Notes: generated by a model not told the origin, from the sequence alone. DNA of 64,000 nt from Chitinophagales bacterium (GCA_017303335.1 JAFLBK010000001.1:1679001-1743000); one strand, 5' to 3'. Shown: positions 8,170 through 17,843, numbered from the stretch's first letter. Translations and numbers: made by a program.

Positions 8170-8916
8170 TCATTTCTTCGGCTTTAACTCCATATAGTAC
8201 TGTTTCTGCTTTTTGTCCAGTTTTTCAATGGCAGCCCGGAGCATGGTCCGGGGCATGACAGGGGCGTATTCATTCAGGAATATCTTCAGTTTTTTCAGGT
8301 CCTTATCCCCCGCGAAACGAAGCATCCAGCCTGTGGCTTTGTGTACCAGGTCTTCCTTGTCTTTTACCAGCAAGGCGGCGATCCGGAATGTATCGTCTGT
8401 TTCGCCCCGGCGGATAAAATAGCAGGTGCTGAGGATGGCGGTTCTTCGTTCCCAAAGATTTTTTGAACGGGCCAGTTTATACAAAACAGTTCTTGATTTA
8501 TCGAAGAGATACAAGCCGGTCATGTACAGGCAGCCAAGGTCTACCAGGTCCCAGTTATTCACCCGGTCGTGGCGGCGCATGTAGAGTTTGTACATTTCTT
8601 CCAGCCGGGCTGGTTCGATTTTTTTATTCCTCGATTCCTTGTCCATGATACTGATGGCGCCGGCCCTGGCCTCGTGGTAAGGGTTCTCAAGCAATGTTTC
8701 GAGTTCCTTTACCGGCATGCCTGCAAATGTTTTTGCCAGCGTAAACAACTGTCCCATTTTCACGCCCAGGAATTTATCTCCGGCGGCATACTGGCCCTCT
8801 CCGGATTTGAAATAGCGCTGGATCTTTTGCAATTCGGTAGCGGATTGCAGGGCTTTCAGTTCTTTCAGGAATGCGGCAGCGGTGAGGGTCCGAACGGATG
8901 AAATTGCCTTGGCCAT
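8170..8916 (-). CDS. DNA alkylation repair protein, AlkD-like
   Basis: This 248-residue, all-helical protein has the HEAT-like repeats of the AlkD family, DNA glycosylases that remove positively charged alkylated bases such as 7-methylguanine and 3-methyladenine. Segments that support this are FKSGEGQYAAGDKFLGVKMGQL near the N-terminus, NNWDLVDLGC (the Trp-Asp pair of the active-site groove) and the repeated helices ERRTAILSTCYFIRR and HKATGWMLRFAG. No signal peptide is present. It ends 54 bp before the lipoprotein start and is probably transcribed with it. Confidence 0.88.
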   Translation of the reverse strand: MAKAISSVRTLTAAAFLKELKALQSATELQKIQRYFKSGEGQYAAGDKFLGVKMGQLFTLAKTFAGMPVKELETLLENPYHEARAGAISIMDKESRNKKIEPARLEEMYKLYMRRHDRVNNWDLVDLGCLYMTGLYLFDKSRTVLYKLARSKNLWERRTAILSTCYFIRRGETDDTFRIAALLVKDKEDLVHKATGWMLRFAGDKDLKKLKIFLNEYAPVMPRTMLRAAIEKLDKKQKQYYMELKPKK

Positions 8917-8972
8917 GATTTATCAATGTGTGGAAAATAAAGATACATAAACCCTTTTCGGCGCAGCATAAA

Positions 8973-9003
8973 AAAATCCCGGCAGTATGTGCACAGGGAT
9001 TTT
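8973..9003 (-). terminator. Terminator after the M20 peptidase gene
   Basis: AAAATCCC (8973-8980) pairs with GGGATTTT (8996-9003) around a 15-nt loop. Read on the minus strand, a T-run follows the stem, so it fits termination of the M20 peptidase gene. Confidence 0.6.
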
Positions 9004-9034
9004 ACCAGGACCTTGCCCGTATTTTATTAATGCA

Positions 9035-10405
9035 TCAGCTCAATTCCGCGAAATACTTGTGGAAATACGGAATGGTTTCGATGCCCTTGTAATAATTTTC
9101 GATGTTGTATTTCTCGTTCGGACTATGCAGGTTGTCGTTATCAAGACCAAAGCCCATGAAGATGATCTTGATGCCCAGCTCTTTTTCAAGGATAGAGCAG
9201 ATGGGAATACTGCCACCACCCCGAACCGGTATCGGTTGTTTACCGAAAGTGGTTTCAACAGCTTTGGCTGCAGCCTTGTAGCCCTTACTGTCGATGGGTG
9301 TCATATACGGTTCGCCGCCGTGATGCTCAAAAGCGTTTACCGTTACGCCGGCAGGGGCAATGGAACGGAAATAGTTCAGCAGCATTTCGGTGACCTTGTG
9401 TGATGACTGATTCGGCACCAGGCGTGCGGATATTTTGGCGGATGCTTTTGAAGGGAGTACTGTCTTCGCACCCTCGCCCTGGTAACCGCCCCAGATGCCA
9501 TTCACTTCGATGGTAGGACGGATGCCGGTACGTTCGTACGTGGTATATCCTTTCTCGCCCCAGAGTTCCTGAACGCCCAGTTCATCTTTGTATTCCTTTT
9601 CATCAAACGGGGCTTTGTTGATCAGGGCCCTTTCTTCGGGACCCGCCACCACCACATCGTCGTAAAAACCAGGAATCGTAATGTGGTTATTTTCGTCGTG
9701 GCAGCTTGCGATCATTTGGGCAAGGATGGTAATGGGGTTGGCAACGGCGCCACCATAGGTGCCGCTGTGGAGGTCGCGTTTGGCGCCGGTAACTTCCACC
9801 TCTATATAACTTAATCCGCGTACCCCGGTATCCAACGAGGGGTTTTCCATGCTCAGCATCGAACTGTCGCTGATCAGGATCACGTCGGCCTTGAGGAGAT
9901 CTTTGTGCGCTGCCACAAATTTGCCGAGGTTCGGTGATCCCACTTCTTCCTCACCTTCGATCAGGAATTTGATATTGGTGGTCATGCTGTTTGTCTTTGT
10001 AAGTATCTCCAGCGCTTTCACGTGCATGTAAAACTGGCCTTTGTCGTCGGCGCTTCCCCGGGCGAATACCTTTCCGTCTTTAATAACGGGGTCGAAGGGG
10101 CCGCTGTTCCAGAGTTCCAATGGCTCGGGGGGCTGTACATCGTAGTGACCGTATACCAGCACCGTGGGTTTGGAAGGATCAATGATCTTTTCGCCGAACA
10201 CGGCCGGGTGACCATCGGTAGCCATTACTTCGGCTTTATCGCAGCCGGCGTCGAGCAAACGCTGCTTTACGGCTTCGGCGCATTTGAGCATATCTGCCTT
10301 GTGTTCACTTTTCGCACTCACCGAAGGAATGCGCAACAGATCGAGCATTTCATCTAAAAAACGATCTTTATTTTTTTCCTGGTATTCTTTCCAAACCTGT
10401 GACAT
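9035..10405 (-). CDS. M20 family dipeptidase
   Basis: This is a 456-residue zinc-dependent M20 peptidase of the dipeptidase / Cys-Gly dipeptidase type. Visible motifs are VYGHYDVQPP (metal His87 and Asp89), GSADDKG with the bridging Asp120, and EGEEEVGS at 150-157 with the general-base glutamate. The middle lid domain (about 200-350) includes DLHSGTYGGAVANP, and the metal His near the C-terminus is in FGLDNDNLHSPNEK. No signal peptide is present, so it likely cleaves dipeptides in the cytoplasm. It starts at ATG 10405, is transcribed alone and is followed by a terminator. Confidence 0.93.
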   Translation of the reverse strand: MSQVWKEYQEKNKDRFLDEMLDLLRIPSVSAKSEHKADMLKCAEAVKQRLLDAGCDKAEVMATDGHPAVFGEKIIDPSKPTVLVYGHYDVQPPEPLELWNSGPFDPVIKDGKVFARGSADDKGQFYMHVKALEILTKTNSMTTNIKFLIEGEEEVGSPNLGKFVAAHKDLLKADVILISDSSMLSMENPSLDTGVRGLSYIEVEVTGAKRDLHSGTYGGAVANPITILAQMIASCHDENNHITIPGFYDDVVVAGPEERALINKAPFDEKEYKDELGVQELWGEKGYTTYERTGIRPTIEVNGIWGGYQGEGAKTVLPSKASAKISARLVPNQSSHKVTEMLLNYFRSIAPAGVTVNAFEHHGGEPYMTPIDSKGYKAAAKAVETTFGKQPIPVRGGGSIPICSILEKELGIKIIFMGFGLDNDNLHSPNEKYNIENYYKGIETIPYFHKYFAELS

Positions 10406-10525
10406 AGTTGTATATATTTAATGGAACGAAGATACGCGGTTTGCCCGTTAAAATACCCAATCAACGGTATGCAGCCCGGATACCGTGATTCTATATTTAC
10501 GCTGGGAAAATCAAGTTATGCAGGA

Positions 10526-10765
10526 ATGAAAAATAAGAAACTCAATGCCTGGGTAATGATCGCGGCCGGATTGCTTATCATTGCAATGGGGCTGTTCGTT
10601 TATTTTGAGGCGCATACCATCTACCCGGATTCCGGTTCTTCCCGGGTGCAGGATTTGAACCGTTTGCTGCGTACCTTTGGCCGCTCCGGAACATCCCTGC
10701 TTTTCGGGGCGATCGGACTGGCCATTGTTTGCGCCGGCTTTTGGAAACATAAAAAACAACAATGA
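10526..10765 (+). CDS. Small two-helix membrane protein
   Basis: This 79-residue protein starts at the ATG giving MKNKKLNAWVMIAAG. It has two predicted membrane helices, about residues 9-28 and 54-72, joined by a polar loop containing HTIYPDSGSSRVQDLNRLL. It ends in a basic tail. An upstream in-frame ATG at 10421 exists, but its extension looks unrelated to a membrane protein. Its stop overlaps the next start (ATGA), so it is coupled to the Skp-like chaperone gene. I do not recognise the family. Confidence 0.65.
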   Translation: MKNKKLNAWVMIAAGLLIIAMGLFVYFEAHTIYPDSGSSRVQDLNRLLRTFGRSGTSLLFGAIGLAIVCAGFWKHKKQQ

Positions 10766-11265
10766 TGAAATACACACGTAACACACTGCTGCTTCTCTTT
10801 TTACTTTTTGCCGGACAGGTCATGGCCCAGGGAAAGATCGGGTATATAACCCCGGATGAGATCTACCCCCTGATGCCGGAAACCAAAAAAGCCGACTCCG
10901 CCCTGCAGGCCTACCAGAAAGAGCTGGCCGAAGCATACCAGCAGCTGGAATCAGAAGTAAACGAGGCGTATGGAAAATTTGTAAAAGATTCAGCGAAGTT
11001 GTCGCCCGCGGTACGGGAGGCAAAACGCGGCGATCTGCAAACCAGGATCGCCGATCTGCAGAACAAGGAGCAGCAATTCAATAAAATGCTGGAAGATGCC
11101 AAGGAGAAGCAATTAAAACCCGTACGGGACAAGATGGTCAAGGCGATCCAGGAGGTAGCGAAGGAAAACGGCTACGCACATGTACTGTATAAAGAATATG
11201 CCCTCGTGTTCCCGGAGGCGGATGATCTGGCAGACCGGGTGAAGAAAAAACTGGGTGTCAAATAA
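10762..11265 (+). CDS. OmpH/Skp-family periplasmic chaperone
   Basis: The 167-residue product has a signal peptide ending near VMAQ (about residue 22), then GKIGYITPDEIYPLMPE, the typical N-terminal strand of Skp/OmpH proteins. A long charged coiled coil spans about residues 40-130 and the C-terminal strand segment includes ENGYAHVLYKEYALVFP. Skp-like trimers hold unfolded outer-membrane proteins in the periplasm. The ATG overlaps the stop of the small membrane-protein gene by 4 bp. A stem-loop follows. Confidence 0.9.
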   Translation: MMKYTRNTLLLLFLLFAGQVMAQGKIGYITPDEIYPLMPETKKADSALQAYQKELAEAYQQLESEVNEAYGKFVKDSAKLSPAVREAKRGDLQTRIADLQNKEQQFNKMLEDAKEKQLKPVRDKMVKAIQEVAKENGYAHVLYKEYALVFPEADDLADRVKKKLGVK

Positions 11266-11295
11266 GAGACGCTTTTCTAACAATTTTTTATAACT

Positions 11296-11325
11296 AAACG
11301 ACAGGCCGCAAATAACCTGTCGTTT
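11296..11325. terminator. Stem-loop between convergent genes
   Basis: AAACGACAGG (11296-11305) and CCTGTCGTTT (11316-11325) form a perfect 10-bp stem with a 10-nt loop. It lies between the Skp-like gene and the minus-strand membrane-protein gene, so it may terminate in either direction. The U-tract is weak. Confidence 0.6.
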
Positions 11326-11435
11326 ATATTTGCGCCAGATTGTTTGTCAACCTGCCTTATGAAGGGCAGATTTATCAGCCTTTGTTTTAGTTGGACCTGC
11401 TTGGGGTTCTGTCTAATGCAAAGGCTGAGTCCATT

Positions 11436-11966
11436 TCAGGAGCCGCTGTCTTTCAGTCTGCGTATGCCAAGAGAAATGAGTCCGGTAAGCAGGAATAGCA
11501 CGGCTACAATGGCCAATGACCATTTTGCTACAGAAACCACGGTTGTAAACAACGCTACTCCGTCGGATACAGAACCACCGAGTGAAACCAGCATCCCGGC
11601 ATTCTCCAGTATGTCGAGAAAGCCGGCGAACAGCGCACCGGCCGCTATCCGGTTACCCCATACTGTTACAGGTCCTTGAATAGTCGCTGCGATCTTCCGG
11701 CAGGCCAGGAAAAGAAACCCGGCATAAAAGAAAAGGAAGAGAAAATCGAAATAGGTATTGGTATGCGCAGCCGCCATCCGGTTCATGCCGTCGGGTGCCG
11801 ACCAGGCGGTCATCACCGTTGATACCTTATCGGCACTATGGGCGAATTCGAGATCGAGGATACCAAGCGGCGTGGCGCTGGTTTTAAGGGGGGCGCCGGT
11901 TCTGGCCATTACGATCATCATTACGGCGGTGCCGAGGAAAAAGAAAAGAAGCGGGAACTTTTTCAT
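11436..11966 (-). CDS. Hypothetical membrane protein, 176 aa
   Basis: The protein has a hydrophobic N-terminal helix (about residues 4-21), a polar segment with [17 protein letters not shown], and three further membrane helices: NTYFDFLFLFFYAGFLFLAC, the region around ALFAGFLDILENAGMLVSLG, and WSLAIVAVLFLLTGLISLG. The acidic pair inside the third helix (LDILENAG) is unusual for a membrane segment and may be functional. I do not recognise a characterised family. It lies downstream of the SOD gene on the same strand with a 69-bp gap. Confidence 0.75.
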   Translation of the reverse strand: MKKFPLLFFFLGTAVMMIVMARTGAPLKTSATPLGILDLEFAHSADKVSTVMTAWSAPDGMNRMAAAHTNTYFDFLFLFFYAGFLFLACRKIAATIQGPVTVWGNRIAAGALFAGFLDILENAGMLVSLGGSVSDGVALFTTVVSVAKWSLAIVAVLFLLTGLISLGIRRLKDSGS

Positions 11967-12035
11967 GCAGGGGTATTTAGCAGTAAAAGAGAAAGCTAAT
12001 ACATTTTTCGTTGTACCGGTTTTCTCTTTTCCCTT

Positions 12036-12800
12036 TTAGCCCATCTTTTCGAAGCGCTGCTGCACAAAATTCCAGTTCACCACATTCCACCAGTTGTCGA
12101 TATAATCCGCCCGGCGATTCTGGTATTTGAGGTAGTAGGCATGTTCCCATACATCCAATCCGAGTAAAGGGAATCCCTTGATCTCGCTGATGTCCATCAA
12201 TGGGTTGTCCTGGTTGGGTGTGGAGCCGATCTTCAGGGTTTTATCCTTGCTGTCTATGTATAGCCAGGCCCAGCCGCTGCCGAAACGATTCTTGCCGGCA
12301 TCGCCGAACTGTTTTTTAAAGGCGTCAAAAGAACCAAAGGTTTTGTTTAACGCGGCGAGCAATGAACCGGCTGGCGCATTGCCTTCTTTTTTCGGTTGCA
12401 TCGATTGCCAGAACAATTCATGGTTGTAATGTCCGCCGCCATTGTTGCGCATTTTGGTAGAGAAGGTGGATATCCTGGCGAGCACATCTTCCAGCGGTTT
12501 GGTGATATCCACTTTTTCGGCTGCCGCCGCTTCTTTCAGGTTCTTGGCGTAGGCGGCTGCGTGTTTGGTATAGTGAATTTCCATGGTCATGGCGTCGATC
12601 ACATTTTCCAGCGCATCGTATTTGTAGGGTAATGGTTGCTGATCGAAACCTGTCGGGAACAGCGAACCGATCCTGTCTGCCGGGTTGGTAAAGGATTGCA
12701 GAATAGGCGTTGTGGCGCTCAGTCCAATGGTCATAGCCAGGCCGCCTTTCAGTGAGGTGGAGATGAACTCTCTGCGGTTGGTTGATTTTCCTGTTGCCAT
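12036..12800 (-). CDS. Fe/Mn superoxide dismutase with Tat-type signal
   Basis: The product dismutates superoxide to hydrogen peroxide and oxygen. The SOD fold starts near residue 50. Metal ligands are His76 (EIHYTKH), His127 (NHELFW) and the Asp and His of DVWEHAYYLKY near the C-terminus. Unlike cytoplasmic SODs it carries an extra 45 or so N-terminal residues with NRREFISTSLKGGLAMTIGLS, which looks like a twin-arginine signal, so it is probably exported. It begins 4 bp after the LptF/LptG stop, pointing to co-transcription. Iron versus manganese use cannot be told from this reading. Confidence 0.93.
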   Translation of the reverse strand: MATGKSTNRREFISTSLKGGLAMTIGLSATTPILQSFTNPADRIGSLFPTGFDQQPLPYKYDALENVIDAMTMEIHYTKHAAAYAKNLKEAAAAEKVDITKPLEDVLARISTFSTKMRNNGGGHYNHELFWQSMQPKKEGNAPAGSLLAALNKTFGSFDAFKKQFGDAGKNRFGSGWAWLYIDSKDKTLKIGSTPNQDNPLMDISEIKGFPLLGLDVWEHAYYLKYQNRRADYIDNWWNVVNWNFVQQRFEKMG

Positions 12801-12804
12801 ACGA

Positions 12805-14253
12805 TTATGTTTTAGAGGATGAGGAATCTTTTTTCGGTCTTCTGACGGCGCCCTGCAGGCCTTTGAACAGCCGGTAATAGAATTCTTTGTTGAACAGTTG
12901 TGAATCGTGCATGGCCTTATAGGTCAGGAAGACGCCAACGGGTGTAAGTACGAGTACGGCCAGCCACATGCCGATGAAAGGAGAGGAGATGCCTTCCTTC
13001 ACGAATTTTTCGCCAAACATATTCAGCAGGTGGAAAATGAGGAAGAAGATGATGGCCACTACCAGGGGCATTCCGAATCCGCCCTTGCGGATGATGGAAC
13101 CCAGCGGGGCGCCCAGGAAGAACAATACAAAACAGGCCATCGATAAGGAGAATTTCCGGTGCCATTCGATCTTGTGATAGCGCACTTCCATCTTCCGGCT
13201 TTCGGCCTCATTCACCGCGTTCTCCGCGTTGATCTTTAAGGAAGCGGCCATGCTTTTGGCGGCATCCCACACATTCGCCCGGGCCGAATCGGGCAGGAGT
13301 GCATCGAAGTTATTGAAGAGCGGAACGGTCGTGGGGATTTTTTTCCAGGTACTGTCGGGCACATTCGAATAGTGCAGGTATATGTCGTACGCACGGGCCG
13401 AACGGGCAGCGAGTGTATCGTTCAGCTTGTACAACGAGTCGAGGAATCGGTTGATCTGCCGGGCGCTCAGCATCTTGAAATTATTTTTGTAGATGCTGTC
13501 GTTCGTGTTTTGTTTCTGCAATGCGCTCAGGTCGAAGAGTTTTTTGAAGGATTGAAAACCCAGCCGGATGTATTCGGTGGCGGTATCGCTCAGGTTCCCG
13601 TTCTCCTGGTAGCGGAAACCGTTCTCGAGGTTGAACTCGAGGAATTTCTGATCATCCGAAATGCGCATCACGCCTTTCTCGGCGATGATGCAGTTATTCT
13701 GCAGCGGGTTCGTTTGTTCGTAGATGAGTACGTTCCGGATGGTCTTTCCATCCGATTCCTTTTTGCCGGCCTTGATGGCATAATTGGGAATATGGGTGAA
13801 GAAGACCCCTTCCCTCAGGTCGAAGGCGGGTTTCTTATAGTAGATGTCGTTATACAGGGCTACAAACTTCAGGTTGGCGTAAGGGATCACATAATTGGCA
13901 AAAACGAAGGTGATACCGCAGAACAGAACAGCCACCCAGATCAGCGGACGCATGAAGCGCAGCAGGGAGATGCCGGATGATTTGATGGCAACGAGTTCGA
14001 AACTTTCCCCGAGGTTGCCAAAGGTCATGATGGAAGAGATGAGGATGGCGATGGGCATCGCAAGGGTAAGCATCGAAGCGCTTACATACCAGAGAAATTG
14101 CCCGATGGTGATGAAGTCGAGCCCTTTGCCCACGAGGTCGTCGAGGTACTTCCACAAGCCCTGCATCATGAGTACAAAATAGGCGATGAAGAACGTTATG
14201 ATGAACGGCCCGATGAATGCTTTCAGAATAAGTTTGTCGAGTTTTTTGATCAT
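12805..14253 (-). CDS. LptF/LptG family permease
   Basis: This is a YjgP/YjgQ-type transmembrane subunit of the LptBFG transporter, which extracts lipopolysaccharide from the inner membrane. It has three to four N-terminal membrane helices (about residues 13-115), a large periplasmic beta-jellyroll-like domain (about 120-360), and three C-terminal helices including FSLSMACFVLFFLGAPLGSIIRKGG, a characteristic family segment. The periplasmic domain is large for the family. ATG 14253 is preferred over a GTG one codon earlier. The SOD gene follows after 4 bp. LptF and LptG cannot be told apart here. Confidence 0.9.
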   Translation of the reverse strand: MIKKLDKLILKAFIGPFIITFFIAYFVLMMQGLWKYLDDLVGKGLDFITIGQFLWYVSASMLTLAMPIAILISSIMTFGNLGESFELVAIKSSGISLLRFMRPLIWVAVLFCGITFVFANYVIPYANLKFVALYNDIYYKKPAFDLREGVFFTHIPNYAIKAGKKESDGKTIRNVLIYEQTNPLQNNCIIAEKGVMRISDDQKFLEFNLENGFRYQENGNLSDTATEYIRLGFQSFKKLFDLSALQKQNTNDSIYKNNFKMLSARQINRFLDSLYKLNDTLAARSARAYDIYLHYSNVPDSTWKKIPTTVPLFNNFDALLPDSARANVWDAAKSMAASLKINAENAVNEAESRKMEVRYHKIEWHRKFSLSMACFVLFFLGAPLGSIIRKGGFGMPLVVAIIFFLIFHLLNMFGEKFVKEGISSPFIGMWLAVLVLTPVGVFLTYKAMHDSQLFNKEFYYRLFKGLQGAVRRPKKDSSSSKT

Positions 14254-14301
14254 CACCGGTGGAAATACAGTGAACAGTAATTGTAGTAATTTGAAGCCCG
14301 T

Positions 14302-14910
14302 ATGGAGCCAACATCAAAATTAACTCTTTCTCCCGAGGAACTGGAGCTTGTTTCCGACAGCAGATGGATTTTAACGAAACAGGCCATCATTGGCAAAGTA
14401 TATGGGATCTTTGGCGGGCTGGCGGAACGATACCAGGCAATCGGTGCGGCCCATACCTTACCCGCCGATGTATTGCGCATGACACCCAAAATAGCGCGGG
14501 GAGAAAATTACCGGCAATTGCCCTATGTGATGCTTGATTATCCACGGTGTTTCGATGGGGATGATGTGTTCGCCATCCGAACCCTGTTCTGGTGGGGCAA
14601 TTTTTTCAGCCTTACATTACAGCTTTCGGGAGAATATAAAAAGATGCACCAGCTCAGACTCTGCCATGCATTTGAATCATTGAAAGAAGCTGGATATTAC
14701 CTGTGTACCAGTAAGGATCCCTGGGAACATCATTTCGGGGAAGATAATTACCGGTTGGTAAAGGAGTTTTCCAGCGAACAGTTCGCGGCGTACGTTACGG
14801 GCAGCACCTTCGTTAAACTGGCTCTGCGGTTTCCGTTACCCGGCTGGAATGAAATACCCGGAAGACTTGAAAAGAATTTTTACGCGATGGTGGAGTTGGT
14901 CGGATCTTAA
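14302..14910 (+). CDS. Conserved hypothetical protein, 202 aa
   Basis: I do not recognise a function. The sequence is soluble, aromatic-rich and lacks a signal peptide. Visible segments are LSPEELELVSDSRWILTKQ at the N-terminus, NYRQLPYVMLDYPRCF and FAIRTLFWWGNFFSLTLQLSG in the middle, and a C-terminal helix. It looks like a single folded domain. The gene is divergent from lptF/G with a 48-bp gap, and its 3' end overlaps the convergent START-like gene by 4 bp. Confidence 0.75.
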   Translation: MEPTSKLTLSPEELELVSDSRWILTKQAIIGKVYGIFGGLAERYQAIGAAHTLPADVLRMTPKIARGENYRQLPYVMLDYPRCFDGDDVFAIRTLFWWGNFFSLTLQLSGEYKKMHQLRLCHAFESLKEAGYYLCTSKDPWEHHFGEDNYRLVKEFSSEQFAAYVTGSTFVKLALRFPLPGWNEIPGRLEKNFYAMVELVGS

Positions 14911-15287
14911 CTGCCAAGGCGGTGAAAAAGCTCTTTCACCTGGTAATCCCACAACTGGCTTTGGTCCTTGATGTCTTTTTTATCGGCAAAATCGCTGATG
15001 ACGAGAATCGTTTGATTTGTTACTTCCGACTTTTCGATCCGCCATTCAAAATACTCATCCTTTGCCTGGTGGTCCCAGCGGAACCGAACAAATTTATCTT
15101 CTTCTGTTTCCAGTAACTGGGCCTTGTCTACGGTACCATTCCAGCTAAAACTGTATACGCCGTCTTTTTCATCCACTTTATCAGCAAACCATTCCTGGAG
15201 GCCGGCGGGGGATAATAAAAATTCATATAAGATACTGGGCGAACACCTTACAGGGAATTCTATTTTATATAAAACTTTCTTACTCAT
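14907..15287 (-). CDS. START-like (SRPBCC fold) domain protein
   Basis: The 126-residue protein begins MSKKVLYKIEFPVRCSPSILYEFLLSPAGLQEWFAD, the classic SRPBCC first strand and helix, followed by antiparallel strands such as FRWDHQAKDEYFEWRIE and a C-terminal helix. It is a compact START-like protein of the kind frequent in Bacteroidota; the ligand is unknown. It ends tail-to-tail with the 202-aa hypothetical gene, sharing 4 bp. Confidence 0.85.
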   Translation of the reverse strand: MSKKVLYKIEFPVRCSPSILYEFLLSPAGLQEWFADKVDEKDGVYSFSWNGTVDKAQLLETEEDKFVRFRWDHQAKDEYFEWRIEKSEVTNQTILVISDFADKKDIKDQSQLWDYQVKELFHRLGS

Positions 15288-15552
15288 TCTGTTCGTTTAA
15301 TATATCGTTGCAATGTTGCAATAATAACAAAATAATCAGCTTGACAAATTATTTAGCGCAGTTTTTTTGTTTTATAAAACAGCATTAAATGTTAAACAAT
15401 CCAAGCTTCAATCTTCTGAAATCCAGTAGGTTAGATTTTTTTTTTTGGATGCATATAGGAAATAGCATAAATTACGTTAATAGATTTACGAATTTTTAAC
15501 AAGTTGTTAACCCCCATAGCTATTTAAACATAACCTTTAAACCAACAGGCTT

Positions 15553-16428
15553 ATGAGCATGCGCCAGCTTAAAATCACTAAGTCTATTACCAACCGTGAG
15601 AGCCAGAGTTTAGAGAAGTACCTGCAAGAGATCGGAAAGGTTGAATTGATCTCCCCCGAAGAAGAAGTCAAATTAGCCATCCGCATCAAACAGGGCGATC
15701 AAAAGGCATTGGAGAAACTGACCAAGGCCAATCTTCGTTTCGTGGTATCGGTGGCCAAGCAGTACCAGAACCAGGGGTTGACCCTGCCCGACCTGATCAA
15801 CGAGGGTAACCTGGGATTGATCAAGGCTGCACAACGTTTTGATGAGACCCGGGGTTTCAAATTTATTTCATACGCCGTATGGTGGATACGCCAGAGTATC
15901 CTGCAGGCCCTGGCCGAACAATCCAGGATCGTACGGCTTCCGTTGAATAAAGTAGGATTGACAAACCGCATCAGCAAAGCCTATTCGCAACTCGAACAGG
16001 AGTTTGAACGGGAACCAACTCCCGAAGAACTGGCCACTTTGCTGGATATGGATGCCGATGAGATCGCCGATACACTGGGCGTTGCCGCCCGCCACGTGAG
16101 CATGGACCAACCCTTGGCCGACGGGGAAGAAAGCACACTGATCGACGTACTTGTGAATCAGAATGCAACCGACACCGACGATGAACTGGCTTTTAAAGCT
16201 TCGCTGAAAACAGAAATCGATCGCTCACTCAATACACTCACCGAGCGTCAGAAAGACGTAATCCGTTTTTTCTTTGGTATCGGGGTAGATCATGCGCTGA
16301 GCCTCGAAGATATCGGCGAACATTTCAACCTCACCCGCGAACGGGTTCGCCAGATCAAAGACAAAGCGATTACGAAACTGCGTACCGCCTCCCGGTGCAA
16401 GCTCCTGAAAACTTACCTCGGAACATAA
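15553..16428 (+). CDS. rpoD: Primary sigma-70 factor, RpoD/SigA type
   Basis: The 291-residue size is typical of the short primary sigma factor of Bacteroidota, which lacks the long region 1.1 and non-conserved insert of proteobacterial RpoD. Region 1.2 is at about 18-50, region 2 at about 55-125 ([18 protein letters not shown], then [15 protein letters not shown] for -10 recognition and melting), region 3 at about 130-210, and region 4 at about 225-285, with a helix-turn-helix [19 protein letters not shown]. It directs RNA polymerase to TTTG / TAnnTTTG promoters such as those listed here. It stands alone, with a 265-bp AT-rich leader containing an 11-T tract and a terminator after the stop. 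Confidence 0.96.
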   Translation: MSMRQLKITKSITNRESQSLEKYLQEIGKVELISPEEEVKLAIRIKQGDQKALEKLTKANLRFVVSVAKQYQNQGLTLPDLINEGNLGLIKAAQRFDETRGFKFISYAVWWIRQSILQALAEQSRIVRLPLNKVGLTNRISKAYSQLEQEFEREPTPEELATLLDMDADEIADTLGVAARHVSMDQPLADGEESTLIDVLVNQNATDTDDELAFKASLKTEIDRSLNTLTERQKDVIRFFFGIGVDHALSLEDIGEHFNLTRERVRQIKDKAITKLRTASRCKLLKTYLGT

Positions 16429-16452
16429 CAGTTACCGTGTAAAAGATATACC

Positions 16453-16483
16453 GGCCGGCAACGCTTATCTGCCGGCCTTTTTT
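16453..16483 (+). terminator. Rho-independent terminator after rpoD
   Basis: GGCCGGCA (16453-16460) pairs with TGCCGGCC (16470-16477) and is followed by TTTTTT. Confidence 0.9.
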
Positions 16484-16559
16484 ATGACTATGCCTGCCGG
16501 AATTCGATTTTAATAATCCTTTATTTTCCCCGAAATTTGCCCCACTTAAATTACTGTAG

Positions 16560-17786
16560 ATGTCCATCGAAATAAAAGTTCCAACGGTAGGGGAGAGCAT
16601 CAATGAGGTGACGCTCGTGAAATGGCATAAGAAAGACGGGGATTGGGTGAACCGCGACGAAGTGATTGCCGAACTGGAAAGCGAAAAAGCCACCTTCGAG
16701 CTCAATGCCGAACAGGCCGGCGCAATCAAGATCATCGCTAAAGAGGGCGACACCCTCCATATCGGTGATGTGGTATGTTCGATCGACACCGCGGCGGCAA
16801 AACCGGCTGAAGCGGCTGCTGAAGAAAAAGCGGCCCCCGCAAAGGCGAAAGAGGAACCAAAGAAAGAAACGGCGAAACCCGTAACCGCAACCCCGCAACC
16901 CGACATCAAAGCAACACCTGTTGCCGCGGCCATCATGGCCGATAAGAAAGTGGATGCAAAAGGGGTTACTCCATCCGGAAGCAATGGAAAAATATTGAAG
17001 CAGGATGTGATGGAAGCCCTCAATAACCCGGGACGGAAACCGGGATCCGTATTATTCGATCGTACCGACAGGGCCGAGAAAATGAGCAACCTCCGCCGCA
17101 CCATCAGCCGCCGGCTGGTGGAGGCCAAGAACACAACAGCCATGCTCACCACCTTCAATGAAGTGGATATGACCGCTATCATGGCGATACGGACCAAATA
17201 CAAGGACAAATTCAAAGAACTGCACGGCGTCAACCTCGGTTTCATGAGTTTTTTCACCAAGGCCTGTACCTATGCCCTGATGGAATGGCCGGCCGTGAAC
17301 GCATATATCGACGGAGACCAGATCATCTACCACGATTACTGCGATATATCCATCGCGGTGAGTGCACCGAAAGGGTTGGTGGTACCCGTGATCCGCAATG
17401 CAGAAAGTCTGAGCATGGCCGGCATCGAAGCGAAAGTGGTGGAACTGGCTACCAAAGCAAAAGAAAACAAACTCGCCATCGAGGAAATGACCGGGGGCAC
17501 CTTCACCATCACCAACGGAGGCGTGTTTGGTTCACTGATGAGCACCCCGATCATCAACATACCGCAATCGGCCATCCTGGGCATGCATAAGATACAGGAC
17601 AGACCCATGGCCATCAACGGGCAGGTTGTGATACGCCCCATGATGTACCTGGCGCTGAGCTACGACCACCGCATTATTGACGGCAGAGAGTCGGTAGGCT
17701 TCCTCGTACGTGTTAAAGAACTATTGGAAAATCCGGAACTCCTGCTCTTCGGGCAAGACCCGGTAAAGAGCCTGCTGGAATTGTAG
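16560..17786 (+). CDS. odhB: 2-oxoglutarate dehydrogenase E2 (succinyltransferase)
   Basis: This is the dihydrolipoyllysine succinyltransferase of the TCA-cycle 2-oxoglutarate dehydrogenase complex. The N-terminal lipoyl domain (1-80) starts with [13 protein letters not shown] and carries the lipoyl lysine K43 in ESEKATFEL. An Ala/Lys/Pro linker follows, then the peripheral subunit-binding domain (about 115-150). The acyltransferase domain (about 180-408) contains [11 protein letters not shown] with catalytic His370 and Asp374. The VGES form of the N-terminus favours succinyltransferase over acetyltransferase. No E1 gene is adjacent. Confidence 0.93.
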   Translation: MSIEIKVPTVGESINEVTLVKWHKKDGDWVNRDEVIAELESEKATFELNAEQAGAIKIIAKEGDTLHIGDVVCSIDTAAAKPAEAAAEEKAAPAKAKEEPKKETAKPVTATPQPDIKATPVAAAIMADKKVDAKGVTPSGSNGKILKQDVMEALNNPGRKPGSVLFDRTDRAEKMSNLRRTISRRLVEAKNTTAMLTTFNEVDMTAIMAIRTKYKDKFKELHGVNLGFMSFFTKACTYALMEWPAVNAYIDGDQIIYHDYCDISIAVSAPKGLVVPVIRNAESLSMAGIEAKVVELATKAKENKLAIEEMTGGTFTITNGGVFGSLMSTPIINIPQSAILGMHKIQDRPMAINGQVVIRPMMYLALSYDHRIIDGRESVGFLVRVKELLENPELLLFGQDPVKSLLEL

Positions 17787-17810
17787 TACAAGATCCTTCG
17801 ACGATAATTT

Positions 17811-17843
17811 TAAAGCCTGCAATCAACCGCAGGCTTTATTTTT
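17811..17843 (+). terminator. Terminator after odhB
   Basis: TAAAGCCTGC (17811-17820) and GCAGGCTTTA (17829-17838) form a perfect 10-bp stem with an 8-nt loop, followed by a T-run. It overlaps the -7 box of the next gene. Confidence 0.9.

Noticed and set aside
11344..11679. 111-codon plus-strand open frame
   Set aside because: It is antisense to the minus-strand membrane-protein gene and its translation is Ser/Thr/Pro-rich without homology features.
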